Below, piece after piece: positions 10,304 through 22,568 of a stretch of 64,000 bases of DNA. The notes beneath the pieces are model-generated. The model did no database searches, was not told the origin of the DNA, and worked only from the letters and a program-made list of their open reading frames with translations. Origin of the DNA: Puccinia triticina (lineage: Eukaryota > Basidiomycota > Pucciniomycetes > Pucciniales > Pucciniaceae). How positions within the stretch are numbered: position 1 is the stretch's first letter; every line of letters starts with the position of its first letter. The position numbers were made by a program, and so were the translations under genes. The DNA lies in assembly GCF_026914185.1 (NCBI RefSeq), contig NC_070561.1:1674001-1738000 (forward strand), read 5' to 3'.

Positions 10304-13300
10304 CTAGGCAAGTGATTTCAATCTAATGAGCATCTTTTTCACAACTGATTGCGATACAATATTTAAGCCATCAACAATAACCCTATCTTGGGCCTCTAGC
10401 CATTCTCTATTGTAAGTATCTTTGGTTAAAGCTTTAGCTGGTTTGATTTTACTCATTGTGGGGCACGGCGGTCGTCGTCTGCTCCGAGCTGGAACCCCTC
10501 TGTGAGCTTTGCATGTCGATGCTGTTTGTTTATCGCGGTATTCATCTAGTAGAACAAATGCCTGAGTAACCTCCTTGCTGCGCCACACTAACTGCCGGGT
10601 CTTGCAAAATTTGAGTTGGCCTCGTTTAGACAAAGAGCTAGAGGGTTCGGGGGCTGGAGTGATTTCGTCATCAGTCTCATCGTCACTGGTGCAACTCTTG
10701 ATGATTGGGATCAATGCCTGCAGGCCTCCGATTTCCAGTGCGGATCTGACTCGGGCATTCCGCACCTGAAAGCCAAGTAGAATGGGTGATTTCAGTGATA
10801 GGAATACACTTCAGCGGATAGGCCTAAAAATCTTACATTCACTCTTCGTGAACTCCTTGACTTTTCCTTTGCTCGCAACAGCTGCACTTCCATTGGGAGT
10901 TTCACTCTCTCTCTTGCCCTGAATAAATAATGATAAAAGGGTTTTAAGTATGCGTACAGAGCAAAGGGGATCAAATGTCAAGGCAACACACTTTCGCACA
11001 AACTTGTCCCTGGCATAGTCTGTTAGCTGCTTCAAGATAAAGTCCGGCGCGCACTCGTGAGGCTGGAGACCATCATATTCACCACACTCAACCAGCTTGA
11101 CAAATATATCGCGGGCAACAGTGAGGCAAAAAACGTTTACGGGATCCGTTAAACTGGCGGTAAAATCCATCCGGAATTGTTTGATTCCTTTGGCTTTTAA
11201 CATGTGATACATGATCTTCAGCTGCTCCTGCGAGGCCCAGGGATGGCCAGGACCGCCACGGTACGGGAAATGGGGATATGAAGCCTCCTCGTCGGTCTCA
11301 GGGTCATCACTGTCATGTTGCCTTTCCGGGTCGTCTAGAGAATCATCGTCCATGTGAGCACGCCACTTGGTTTTTTCGGAAGTAGTTGGAGGAGAGGGAG
11401 GTAGCTCCGCCTTAGCAGGCAATCCAAACAAAGATTCAAAAAACAGTTTTTGGAGTTGCTTATAAATGGTTAATGTAGCAAAGATGGTCAGTAATCAGTG
11501 CAAATGTTTGTGCAAGGAAACACACATACCTTGAGCCTCCCCGTACAAGGAATGGCCTGCAGCACAGGAGCATTGGTTTCCGTGGGGTTCGTGCGCGTGG
11601 GTCTGCCCGGACCCGGACGGGAGTGCAGCATTAATTCCGATAGGATTTCCAATTTCTCTTTGATCTCTTGCTGATGTCGAAGTGTTGAAGCTATATTGTC
11701 TTGGAGTACTGAAAACTTCATGGAGTGCGTTCGGAGCAGCTCGATGATTGCAATCTGGTTCTCTTGCATCGTGTGTAGGGCTGAAGGACTCCCGCGGGAG
11801 TGATGACTAGAGGTGTCGTCATTCTCTTCACTCGATACAGGCACAAGAGGCGGTCAGCATTGCATCAACTTTGCTTTGGATGGATGTTGATGCACGGAAT
11901 AAACTCACTTATGGTTGGGAACATCTGGATCAAGGCCCGGCAATGAGGAAGGGATCACGGGGTCACAATCCGGGCGATTGCCTTTAAGGGAGGTCACGGG
12001 AATTGAGGACGGGTTGGGAGAGCTTGGGTGCATTCGCTGGTACCGAAGATTAGGTGTGCACCGAGGGTTAGGAGTGTTCCGACGGTTAGGAGGTGTGGTC
12101 CACTGGATCAGATCGCCATTTCCAGGAGTCAAGACGGAGGCTGCCCCTCCTACTTCAGCTGGGCTATTTGAATTGACAATGGGCGGCTGAGACAAACTTG
12201 CGGGGAGGTGGATGGAGTTGGTATTTAACTGACTCGACTTGGTACCGTTCAGGGGGTTTTCTGCTGTGTCGGAAATATGTTGGGTCTGGGGAACGTTTGA
12301 TGAGGATTCAGGATTTGACTGGGGGTTCGTCGGGCGGCTTGGAGTGATGTCTGCTGAGTTTGAGACAGTGGCTTCCGGCGCCTGGGGAGTGTTGCCTCGA
12401 GGGGACTGAGACGGACGCGGATTTGAGTTGTTCCTGTGACTATCCAAGTAGGGAGTTGCACCGTTTGGAGTAGAATTGATTCGGTTTGAGGAAGTGGCGT
12501 CCGGCGGCTGAGAAGCGTTGGGCAAAGAGGACTGATGCTGCGAGTTGGTCGAGTCGGAATTCGACTGCTTACTGGGTAGTTTTAGAACTTGTTGTTTTGT
12601 GTCGGAAAGTCAGCTTTGTAGACGTACACAATCACAAAAGCTGAAGAGATACATACTTAGCTGTGCATATTGAATGCATAATTGGATGAGTTGAGGCCTG
12701 GTTTTGACAACCAAACCGCAGCATCCAACTTTCCGAAGGACACCTCTCATATCATCATCTTCAACTTGGGCAAAAAGAGACATGCGCTGGTTGCTTTGGC
12801 TCAACTCCGGCAGAGGTATGGAGAAACCCCATGGGAAGTTGACAATTCAAGGCGGCTGTCGGGTTCCTTCGATGCCGGTGAAAATACATTCATTCAGCTC
12901 GCCGGGCATCTGCTGATTGGGTTGGCTTCCAACCACGGTGAGCTTGTTCGGGGCGTTTCCGCAACGCGGCCGGGTAGTCGGAGGCCGATACGTTTCATCA
13001 TCGGTTGATTCGTCACTATCGCTGTCTTCAACAACTGTCCGGGACTTTTGTTTCCGGGCAGTTCGAGGAAGTGAGTGGGGTGGAGATCCTGGGGTCAAAT
13101 GTCTGGGACGCCTGTGTCGCGCTAGACGCAAGATGAATACAAGGGGGAACTCAGTGACACGCAACAAACAGAAATGGCTGGGCAATTGACTTACAGGTTG
13201 TGGAAGATTGTACAGGTGCTTGAAACGATTTTCCCGAGCGCGTTCGTTGAGGGGAGACTGCATGATGTAAAGTCGGGTGGGGGTCTGATATTGCAGGTGG

Positions 13301-13339
13301 GATGACCAAAGGGATCTGGCAACGTCGTTTGGGTGGCAT
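10304..13339 (-). CDS. transposon-borne multi-exon gene A, unknown function
   Basis: The start is ATG at 13339 (MPPKRR, basic). Exon 1 (13339-13195) ends at GTAAGT; exon 2 begins at 13121 after CTAG and joins in frame to an acidic serine-rich segment (EDSDSDESTDDE). Later coding blocks are 12804-12660 (SAP-like LRKVGCCGLVVKTRPQLIQL), 12560-11905 (serine/proline/asparagine-rich), 11830-11530 (helical, ends at a GTATGT donor), 11450-10845 (conserved-looking domain with LTDPVNVFCLTVARDIFVKL) and 10766-10304, which ends KKMLIRLKSLA-stop. Several internal exon borders are uncertain. CACTA elements often encode a second, DNA-binding protein beside the transposase; such a role is inference. Confidence 0.6.
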
Positions 13340-14617
13340 TTTTAATTACAAGGAATGTTGACGGAGTGTTAATTCAGAGAGCAGGGAATTGAATATAGAC
13401 AGATGTGATTCCAGATCAACATTAATGTAGAAAGATGATCAGTCGGAGATCAGGATTGTCAAAAAATAATTGAGGGAGAGCACTGGGGGCTGGGGGAACA
13501 ACGGAATTGGAGGACATGTATAACTCACCTTCAATTACCCAACCGGCGAATGGCTTGTAATGAGACGTAAAGCCAAGAGAAAGGTGCGGAAGCCGGTACC
13601 AACGGCGTTTCAGAGGGCCATTGCCACATTCTTCCTATGAAGGGGCTGGTGATAGTGTTGACAGGTGGGGAGGATAAAATTTGGAAGGGCTCGCAACGAC
13701 CGGCTTCTGTGTAAGGCAGGCAAGACCACAATGAGTTTTTTGGTGCAGTTGGCGGACGGTGGGATGATCAAAAAGGGGGATTGGTGTTTGGGTGTGCTGT
13801 GCTTGCTACTCGCATCCAGAAGTCTAAAAAAGTCAGGTGGTGGGTCTTGGTTGTCACAAAGGAGAAGGTGATAGCCATTTAGCAGTCAAACGGCGAAAAA
13901 TAGAGATATGTATACGGTCACTGAAGAGTGTTGGATTGGGCGGGTTTGAGCGTATCGGGCTTAACATTCAAAACTATGATTGATAACAAATTGGGTTACA
14001 TTGGAACGTGGGGGATAGACTGGTCAATTGACAATAAAATCGCCAGCCCCGCTGTTCAGGATAAAATCGCCGGCCCGGCAGTTCAGTGAGATTAGATGTT
14101 CAGGACTGGGTAGCACGTATCTCTTTGAAGGGAGATGGCGATGTAAAACAGTTCAACTAATGAAAATGGCGTCATTGTCTGTTTGGGTACATAACAATAA
14201 TGATTGGCCGCGGTCGGTCGGCCAGGTCAGATGAGTGGGGAAAACGGCGAAACTGGGGCAGAAATGAAGGTGATCAAAGGAGTCAAGGAAGAAGTGGTGT
14301 GTCGAAGGAAATTGGGCAAAGAAAGGGACTCGTCGGAGAGAGTTCATCCCAATACTTGATCTTTCGGCCACCTGCAGCGCAAAACTGAAGTTATCATCTG
14401 TCTCTCTGAACGACCATCCCTCCTCATCTTTTGAAGTCCTCTGTACCTACCTAGGGGTGTCGGAACCAACTCTAACGCCCTCTAACCACGCTATAGTCTC
14501 CACCCTCGTGTTTTGAATTCCTCTGTACCTACGTGCTTGTCCGTCGGGATAAACAATAACCAACTCAACGTTTCAACGTTCTCAGCAAGATATAGTCAAA
14601 TCCCTGGCCCCTCAGAA
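13340..14617. promoter_or_regulatory. divergent intergenic region between genes A and B of the transposon
   Basis: 1.28 kb without a supported gene, lying between the start codons of two diverging genes, so it should hold both promoters. It has two near-identical 30-bp units around 14031-14086 (AAAATCGCC followed by GTTCAG) and a duplicated TTTTGAA-TCCTCTGTACCTAC segment at about 14434 and 14511. Confidence 0.4.
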
Positions 14618-16463
14618 ATGTCATCCCGTCGGAGCCGCACCACCGTGTACATTAGTGATCGTGAGCTGCCCGAGAGGTTCCGAGAGTGTGAGTGGCTTGT
14701 GGAAAGATTTGGGTATTGGGTGGACTGTACTGATGGCTTTGACTTTAAATTGGGTAGTGACCGCGGAAGGTATGGACACCGATACTCGCCTGAGATATCT
14801 GAATCAGAAAATCAATCAAGTAATCCGTAAGTTTCTCTATTTTGTGGTCAACTACTCTTAACTTACTGGCTGATTATCATTTGCTGCGCGGGTAGAAGTC
14901 TGTAACACAGAAGCCAGACAGTTTCATCTTGACATCGAAGCCGTCGAGGAAAGGATCAATGGCTTGTTGCGAATCATTGAAAGCCGTGGGATGGTCGGTG
15001 TTCCCAATGCGGGAGAAGCTGCTAGTGTTGATCAGGAGGAGGCAGACGTTGCGTTACCTGCCGCAGCGGAAGAAGATCCGATGGATGTCGATCACACAAT
15101 TGAACCCCACTTGCCGAACGAAGGCGCGGCCCCTGAAGCAAATGACCCCGATACTGAACCAATTCCCGACAACATCGAACCATTGCACGGCTTGGTCGCA
15201 GCAATGAAGACTAGTATTGCTCGAGCTGTGCTATCTACGATGTTCAACTCTGAACTTTTGGGTCGTATCACCGAGGAAGAAAAGGCGAGGCTGCTGAGTG
15301 CTGCTGGGATTCCACGGGAGGAGCTTTCTGCAGTGCTTGGGGGAGCAATAGTTTATCAGGCCTTTGTGGGACGTGTCTTGGACGGCTTGAACCGGGCGGC
15401 TTGGCAAGACGAGACTGAATTTTGAGCGAAGTTCTGGAGTCTGCTTGGGACTGAACAACAAGCAAGGGCGGACTCCGACGAGAATTTTTGGCTGCAGGTG
15501 GACAAATACCGGAGGCGGTTTATCATTGAGCAGCAGCAGCTGGCGGATGAAGTGGGCGGGCCAATCAATGATCCTGTGCAGGGAGACAATGATAATCCAG
15601 TGGAGCCGGCCGTCATGGATCGGGATGCGGATGATGATCGAGTGGAGCGCGCTGTCGTGGATTGGGTGGAGGACGATGATCCAGTGGAGCCGGCCGTCAT
15701 GGATCGGGATGCGGATGATGGTCGAGTGGAGCCGCCCGTGCTGAATCCGGCTCAGGCGAGGGAGGCAAGAAGAACCGAGATTCGAGACGAGATGAGACGG
15801 ATGGAGAGAACCATCCGAGGGGCCAGGCGAACAGTTCGGCGGGCCGAAGCGAGGATTGCAAGTGCGGCGCAATTACTAGCCCTGCGTGACTCCGAGCTTT
15901 TGAGGACTTTCTATGATGAGGAAGAAGACAACCAAGCCGAACACCGCCGCATTCAAGAAGCATGGTACGCCAACCGTGAAGTGAGAATGCGATGGGAAGG
16001 AGCAGATTTCTCAGAGGATTGGGCGGATGTGGTTGAGGAGGGGGAAGGGTATGAAGATTATATGAACAGAATTACCGGCCTCTTGGAACTTTGTGATATG
16101 GCCGAAGAGGCTGCTCGACGGGACACGGAGGCGCTTCGTGATCCACCCACGCTGCGAGTCCATTCACCACCTCATGAGGCAAGTCCCCCTCCTGAGTCAA
16201 TCGAGCGTAGCGAGGCAGAGGCAAGTTCGGCCCCTCCTGAGTCAATTGAGCGTAGCGAGGCAGAGGCAAGTTCGGAGGCTTCTGAGAAAACCGAGCTTAG
16301 CCAAGCAGATGGTGCGGAGGAGGATTGGGTCGACGCGGCTGAGGAACGAGTTATCACGGCTGAGGAACAAGATTTCAATGCGGTTGTTGCTAGGATTAAG
16401 CAAAACGTTGACGACTCCGAGCCTGTTGCTGGTCCCTCAAGCAAGCGCGCCAGGTTGGACTGA
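14618..16463 (+). CDS. transposon-borne gene B: acidic coiled protein with C-terminal nuclear signal (one premature TGA)
   Basis: ATG at 14618 (MSSRRSRTTVYISDRELPER). The first intron has a GTAAGT donor at 14829 and a GGGTAG acceptor near 14896. The next exon is one long frame to TGA 16461, interrupted only by TGA at 15423-15425, where CGA is the likely ancestor. It encodes helical arginine/glutamate-rich segments (EIRDEMRRMERTIRGARRTV), two in-frame repeats (PAVMDRDADD at 15611 and 15695; ESIERSEAEASS at 16195 and 16240) and ends PSSKRARLD, a typical monopartite nuclear localisation signal. Function unknown. A nuclear accessory protein of the transposon is the simplest idea. Confidence 0.6.
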
Positions 16464-17698
16464 TCTGGAAGTGAGTGCGGTGAGTTTATCTAGCTTGCAG
16501 TTGTGTGTTTTTGGGTGCAAAAAGTACTCACTTTTCCTTCCTATGCCAGGTGCTATTGCGTGGCTGAAGATGGTTTGAAGCCTGGGCGTTTTTGGAAGTC
16601 GTGCGGGTCCTTTTGGCTTGGTGCTCACCATTGCTTGGTCCTTTTTCTGCTTGTGTTGCGTGTGTTTTTATCTGCCCTGTATATAGTTGTAAATATCTCA
16701 GTCAGTAAAATGCGGGAGATCAATCTCATGCGTGAAATCAATGTGGCGGAGAGCTTGCCTGATGAGCCTTCGAGATTCTGGTCTTGATTACTAGGAGTAA
16801 GGGGCACAAACTACAGAGGCTCGCACGGGGTTCTTGATGGCGGGCAGGAAGTCAAAGAGGGAATGCAAGGGGAGCATTTGCTCCCCCAGCACAGGGGGAG
16901 TTACGAGAGGACCGTTAGGATCCTGCGAGTCAATTGTTACTGATTCACTTCTTATTATTTCTGGATCGGCCACTCTTGCTGTGGCCACTATAGTCTATGC
17001 CCGGCGGCGCATGTTTGTGTGTATTATGTATTTAGATGTTTGGGAGACTCTCTACATACGCTTTCATTCTCTTTCATTCACAAACACATCAAAGAGAGTT
17101 TACTAGTGTAAGCGATAGGTAAATATATACAACGTGTGGCCTATCACTGGTGGTGATTGTACAAGTATTAGGGGGGTTCACGTAAGGCTGATTTTGCAAA
17201 TCAGCAACCAAAACAAGCAGATGCAGCTTTTGAAAATTGTGAGAAAGCAAAAAGGTTTGGCTGGGCAGCTCCCCTTTCGAAGCAATCTGCAAGGCATAAA
17301 CCTTACTCACAGGTGCATGAGCAGACGAAATCAGCATTGCTTTTTTTGCAACGTGAACCCCCCTATTAGTAAATACACATATGTATGAAAGGTGAGCCTT
17401 TACAAACAAGTTTCAGTCGCGATAGGATAGCACAAGGGTTGTCACGTTTGGCCGGCATATGTATTTGTTTACAAAAATCAGTGTTTCCGGCCAGGGTGGG
17501 ATTGTGAGGTTGCAGGGCACAAGAATGATATCAGCTCGTCCGTGATTGATGATCATTGATGACCCATTAGGATCCATCCGAGTCCATGTGTAGCAAGTTC
17601 ATGGGGTTGCCCCCGGCCCTATATAAACCATGATTTTCAGTTGATGTAAATATCTGGCCCGAGAGCGGTCAGTCATGCTCCAATGCTCAAAAACTCAC
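16464..17698. other. transposon internal non-coding stretch with a nested MITE
   Basis: No supported coding region. It contains a 193-bp MITE at 17171-17363 and, near 17640-17690, the 3' flank of the micro-exon gene on the minus strand. Confidence 0.4.
17171..17363. mobile_element. 193-bp MITE with GGGGGGTTCACGT ends
   Basis: Inverted ends GGGGGGTTCACGT / ACGTGAACCCCCC are flanked on both sides by TATTA (17166-17170 and 17364-17368). The TSD is either this 5-bp word or just TA. No coding capacity. Confidence 0.75.
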
Positions 17699-18205
17699 CG
17701 GTTAATTCTCTGTGTAGATCCCCGGAGATAAAGTTGGCCGGTGACGGTGAATGAGGTGCGACTACATGTAGTCATCCAAGCTACTTTCAACTTAAAAATA
17801 CCCAATTGGATCCGAGGGCGGTTACATACAAAGATAGTCAAGCTCAAAGGCTTACCTGATGATGTTCTGTCAAGATCCATGGGGGGGAAAAGTGCCGAGG
17901 CTGATGACTGAGGTCCGACTGGACCTCAATGGTACGTGCATGAACAATCAGTTTAATCTTTTCTGATCCGGAAGCGGTGATGATGTCAAGCTGATGTATC
18001 TTACCGGTGAATTTTCTGTCCAGATCCATAGGCATAATGTCGGCCGAGGCCAGTGAATGAGGGGCGACTAGTCATCCGAGGTACGTGCGTCAACCATCAC
18101 TTAGTTATCCAATCCAAGGGTGGTTAGTTCAGCTCGCAAGCATACCTGATAACTTTCCGTACAGATCAGGGATAATGCTGGCCGACGCGGAGGATTGAGG
18201 TCCAA
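17699..18205 (-). repeat. array of four duplicated micro-exons (60, 63, 63, 63 nt)
   Basis: On the minus strand the units are spaced 141, 149 and 157 bp apart. Each has an AG acceptor, an exon beginning TYG-NCCTCA and a GT donor (GTATGC, GTAAGA, GTAAGC, GTGAGT). All exon lengths are multiples of three and all begin and end in the same phase. Joined, they encode a repeated motif close to V-[GA]-P-[QH]-S-x-[AS]-[SP]-A-x4-P-M-D-L-D-R-x3. The flanking intron sequence is duplicated with the exon. Confidence 0.75.
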
Positions 18206-20372
18206 CTGGTCATCAATGGTATGTAACAAACAACCCCACTGATTAATTAGCACCTCTTTTTTTTGACCTCATCAGGCGGCAAAACATTGCTGACTTTCAA
18301 TCAAATTTTGACTGTCCTCAGCTGGGGCAAGCGTGGTGACCGTCTCATGGACTTCAGCAGCTCTGGTGGAACCAAAGCACTTGATTGGCTTGACTTTACG
18401 GTAGGCCTGATAGGCATATTTGTAAACCTCTGCAAAATCTTTACAATCAGCAGAGGGACAGGGTCATGAGTTGACTATTCATTTTCATTTTCTCCTGCAC
18501 AGGAAAGATTCTTACCGTGATTTCGGATAGTGGAGTCATTTTTCTCAACATTATCTGGGTACATCTGATTAGGATCCGAATTGTTCTTATCCACGGGCGG
18601 GCGGGAGCGCGGCAAGGAAAGGCGGCAAGTGCTTGTTTCTGAAAGTTTTGATTCACACTCAAGGCTTGAGTCTACATCGTTTGAAGAAGCAAAGGTAGAG
18701 CTCGTCATCTGCTGAGCAACTCTTTCTTCAGGCTGACAATGGTCGTTTCCCTCCATGGCATGGGTGGTGTTGGAGAGTGGCGGACTGAAGATAATCAGTG
18801 TATCTACCGGAACGCTTGATTCAATAGCTCCCATGGCCATTGGTTTCTCGATTGAGGACAGAGGTCCTAATTGAACCTGTCTGATGCGGAGGCCGGCTTG
18901 ATCAGACTGAGGCGGCGCAGATCGGACGATGAGACCCCTCTGCACTAATTTATCCAAGAAGACATGCGTCGGCTGATCTTCCCTCACCAAATCCCTCTCA
19001 TCCGGGTTGCTCGAGTTTGATTCATCAACGCCTTGGGGATCACAAAGGTTTTGCCATCCCGCTGGTAAGCCCTTGTTAGTAAGTGCCTCAGCTCACAAGC
19101 AATTGAAAATGGTTTGTTGGGAACTCACAGCTCAACAACCCAACTTGTAATGTCCTCATCACTTGCATAACGGTCTGACTCAGCGTGTCATCGGCCGGCT
19201 TATTATTTTTCAAACGCAAACTTTCAATTTCGCCTAGCTCTGCCTCAACAAAAGGATCCACGGCCTCTGGTACTTTTTCATTCGTTGGTGAGGGTATTCT
19301 TCTTGGCGTCGGCTTCAGAGGAACCCAGCTCGACGTAAGGCCGGGGGAGGATGATTCTAGCGGCTGATCTGGCTCAAACCAGATCATAGGTTCTTGACTG
19401 GGTAAGGACTCTTCCAACGATTCTATTCCAGTTGGGGAGATCAGAGGAGCGATCTGGACACGACCGATTGGTTTGGGGGGCTGCTTCTTCCTCTTTGGGC
19501 TATTACGTCCGGCGGCAGTGGGGGCTGTCTCCGACAAGATCACAGGTGCGAACTGGACACAACCGATTGGTTTGGGGGGCAGCTTCTTTCTCTTTGGGCT
19601 ATCACGTCTGGGACCAGTGGCGGCTGTCTCCAACCCATCTTCCATTTGGCGACGCTTGGCTGAAGTACGATTGTTCGAAGTGCTTGCCACCGGGTCCAAT
19701 CGTCCGACATTGGATCGCCTACCCGTCTCATTAAAGTGCACTTCCTTCCGATTCCCTGCACCTGTATATCGAAAAGGTATGCTGATACTGATCAGTTCTC
19801 CACATGCAAAGAATAACGGTATCATCTGACCTAACACATACCATTCCCCCGCCCCAAATCCATATTTCCCTTCTCCTTTTCAGGACTGGTCCCCTCATCT
19901 TCATGGACAGAGGATAGAGGACTACTTATCGGCCCCGTCTCGTTTGTTCCCTCTGTCTGTCTGACACTCGCAGGAATACTTTCGGGCCCTTCTTCATCGG
20001 GGTGCTCACGACGCAGGACGAGTTTGAGCCGTGGCTTCAACGGGGCTGTACCTTGCTGCATCATTTGCGATGTGCCCACATCATCAGTTCCTCCTAAAGA
20101 TGAACAGTTTGCTATCAGCAATTACTCCGAGTTGGATGGCTCACAAGATACGTGACCCAAAAACAGAGATATGGAAAGTCAGACGTACGTGACTCGCATA
20201 ATCTGGCCGCTGCCCTTTGCAGTACATCCCTCGGCGTATTAACATCAAATCCACTCTCCTCTCCGGGGGCCGTCCTCAGGTTGATAAAGTTGACCAACTG
20301 TCGAGGAGTTGCTTTGGGATTGTTCGAGTTGAACGGTGGCTTTTCTGGCCGCTGGCCTGATCCCTTCGGCAT
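17699..20372 (-). CDS. transposon-borne gene C with tandem micro-exons, unknown function
   Basis: ATG at 20372 (MPKGSGQRPEKPP). Blocks in order are 20372 to about 20188 (donor GTACGT), 20093-19841 (donor GTATGT), about 19778-19133 (donor GTGAGT) and about 19060-18519 (donor GTAAGA). A probable block at about 18440-18275 reads DFAEVYKYAYQAYRKVKP. Then come four tandem symmetric exons (18205-18146, 18067-18005, 17918-17856, 17761-17699). The third block holds a duplicated module SPKRKK-PPKPIG-VQ-AP with two SV40-like basic nuclear signals. The 3' terminal exon is not identified. Domain homology is not recognised. Several exon borders are approximate, but the micro-exons are precise. Confidence 0.58.
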
Positions 20373-20739
20373 GGTCACGTTTGGAGGTAGGCCTAATTAC
20401 GGGTCGTAGGGATTCAAGTAAGTCTGCGGTCGCACCAAGCGTTCCTAAGACCCGCATGTGTCTGAGTAACACAGGATTCCTTTGTGCTTTCTCTCCGGTG
20501 CGGAAATGTAAATCCTGACGAGACTATAACTAAAAAATCCACTCCATCTGACCGTTTCCATCCCCGCCATCACCATCCAAGAAACAGCCGATTCGACCAT
20601 CCAACGACACTGTCCTCAAAACTTTTTCTAATCCACCCCTCGGACCACCAGGTAATATATTGAGGACTTTTTGCATATAAACCTCGGAGAAAGTTCACTT
20701 ATACAATGAATTGCATCCTTTAATTGATTCCCCATCAGC

Positions 20740-21690
20740 ATGGCCAGAAGAAAAACCACTCGTACCAGCGTACTCGTTCGAGCCACCCGTGACCCGACCG
20801 CTCCCCATGAAGATCAAGGGCCAATCCAACTTGTGGGTGAAACCGCGACCAATACCGAGGGCGGAGTGGCCCCCCCTGTTGATCAAGTCACCGAATCTCA
20901 GTTGCGTTCAAACGTCTTGGCCCCCCGCGGATCCACTTTAGATCTCATCGGCACCGTTCCGGAGCACCTTACATTCTACCTCAAGCGAGCCGTGAATTTG
21001 GAGAAAAAACCCAGTACAAAGCCCATCCTTCTCAAAATCATCAAGCATTTCTACCCTGAATACAAACCGCCCTCCGGCTACTCAAAGGGGATTCTCATCA
21101 ATTACTATTCCAGCAAGGTGTACCCCCTCATCCTAGCCTACCTTGAAACGCAAGAGGCATCAGACCAAGACGAAGAGAAAGATGACACCTCGGACAATGC
21201 TGTGATGATGGACAACACCAAGCTCACCACACCTCGACTCAACCCGTACAATAATAGTATCACCATCGCCATTGTCTTGAAAGCCATCAAGCACCTACAT
21301 CCCAAAGTGAAGCTCCCCGATACAATGAAGAAAGACGCCGCCATCGTATTTTGGCACAAATGGGTCTCGCCCCCGCCCGTTGGTGGCTATCCGGCCCCTT
21401 TCACCACGTTCCCAAAGGTGGTTCCGGCCCCGTTCCATGTTTCTCTTACCAGGGATCAACTCCGATATGCCTTACAATGCCATTTTCCTCGGCTGTATAC
21501 TCAGATTATCTCAGACAAAGACGTCCTGATTGCACTTTACGAAATGTTTGTCCTTGAAGATATTGCGTCCAAAGTACTCTACAAAGGTATCGATTATCAT
21601 ATCCGAGAAGACCCCGCCTCTTTAGCGCCACAACCAGCCGCCTCAGCTCAAAGAAAACAGACTTATCTCGAGACGACCCCGCCTCTTTAG
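20740..21690 (+). CDS. transposon-borne gene D: three SAP/HeH-like helical repeats
   Basis: One uninterrupted frame of 316 codons from ATG 20740, with a GCATATAAACC TATA-like box about 60 bp upstream (20673-20683). The N-terminus is basic (MARRKTTRTSVLVRATRD). Three similar helical units follow: LLKIIKHFYPEYKPP with GILINYY (residues about 97-127), VLKAIKHLHPKVKLP with AIVFWHKW (about 178-209) and QLRYALQCHFPRLY with VLIALYEM (about 235-268). The pattern (helix, proline turn, lysine, helix) resembles SAP/HeH DNA-binding folds; this is inference. The 3' end has a roughly 68-bp tandem duplication (21612-21735), and the gypsy element lies 157 bp downstream. Confidence 0.62.
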   Translation: MARRKTTRTSVLVRATRDPTAPHEDQGPIQLVGETATNTEGGVAPPVDQVTESQLRSNVLAPRGSTLDLIGTVPEHLTFYLKRAVNLEKKPSTKPILLKIIKHFYPEYKPPSGYSKGILINYYSSKVYPLILAYLETQEASDQDEEKDDTSDNAVMMDNTKLTTPRLNPYNNSITIAIVLKAIKHLHPKVKLPDTMKKDAAIVFWHKWVSPPPVGGYPAPFTTFPKVVPAPFHVSLTRDQLRYALQCHFPRLYTQIISDKDVLIALYEMFVLEDIASKVLYKGIDYHIREDPASLAPQPAASAQRKQTYLETTPPL

Positions 21691-21847
21691 CGCTCCAACC
21701 ATCCGCCTGAACTCAACAAAAACAGACTTGGGTCCTCTGAGAACACAGGAAGATATTACGTTGTTGGTTTCCAACCTCATGGCTTTTTTTTCTCCCTTAT
21801 ACGTCCCTGCTGTGTTCCACCGTTTGTACAAGTTTCACTCTCTACGG

Positions 21848-22566
21848 TGTGGTGTGCCGCATGGTACAGATGTAGACTCAGTTCAAAGCATTGCGCGCTG
21901 GCGCGCGGCTGGTCAAGGTGCCCTAGGGTTCAAGCTTCAAGACTCAAGACTCAGTTCCTTTCAAGATCTTCGCGACGCGGCGCGCGTCGCGCCTTCAAGA
22001 CGTGTTCAGGATCACCCTTTCCTTTGTTTGTTCTGCTTGTTCTCTCAGGTTGTTGTTTTCTTTTTCATGGATCCTCTGTTCTATTTTCCTTTTTCTCTAC
22101 TGCGCGCTTTGGATGGGTTCAGTGGGGAGGGTTTGGTTTGTTCTCTTTTGTGGCCTGCTTGTGGTTTTGTGTTGTTTTGTTTTGTCTTTGTGCGCGCGCG
22201 GGGTGTGATGACTGGTCCGCAGCGCGCTGCGCCTCCCTGAGTCTGAGTTCAGCCCCGAACTCAGACGAGGGGCGGCATGGAACCTAGCTGATCCCAATCA
22301 GGAATCCATGAGAGTTTATTGATCATTATCCGGCGCCCTCCATAGCGCTATTCCGAATCCTATTGATCTTTCAAGTTTTCTTCCTTCTAACAACAAAACC
22401 GCCGACGCGCGCTCAACGCCGTCGTAAAATTTCCCCCCCCAAAACCTCATCGCTCAACCGATCCTCACCGCTCATCCCGACCATCACCCGGAGGGCACAT
22501 AAAAACTTCTTTTCCCCATTCCCCTCCAACTAACTGCCGCCGGCCTGCACCGGACGGAGTTCCACA
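21848..22566 (+). repeat. gypsy left LTR
   Basis: 719 bp, very rich in GCGC/CGCG words near 21890-21990. The open frames seen across it recur in the right LTR and are by-products. Confidence 0.95.
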
Positions 22567-22568
22567 TT

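Noticed and set aside
15231..15872. Large minus-strand frame of 213 codons
   Set aside because: Shadow of transposon gene B; its repeats mirror the plus-strand PAVMDRDADD duplication.
21847..22287. Open frames across the gypsy left LTR (and the same at 29316-29765)
   Set aside because: They are identical by-products of the duplicated LTR, have no start context and no domain, and are broken differently in the two copies.
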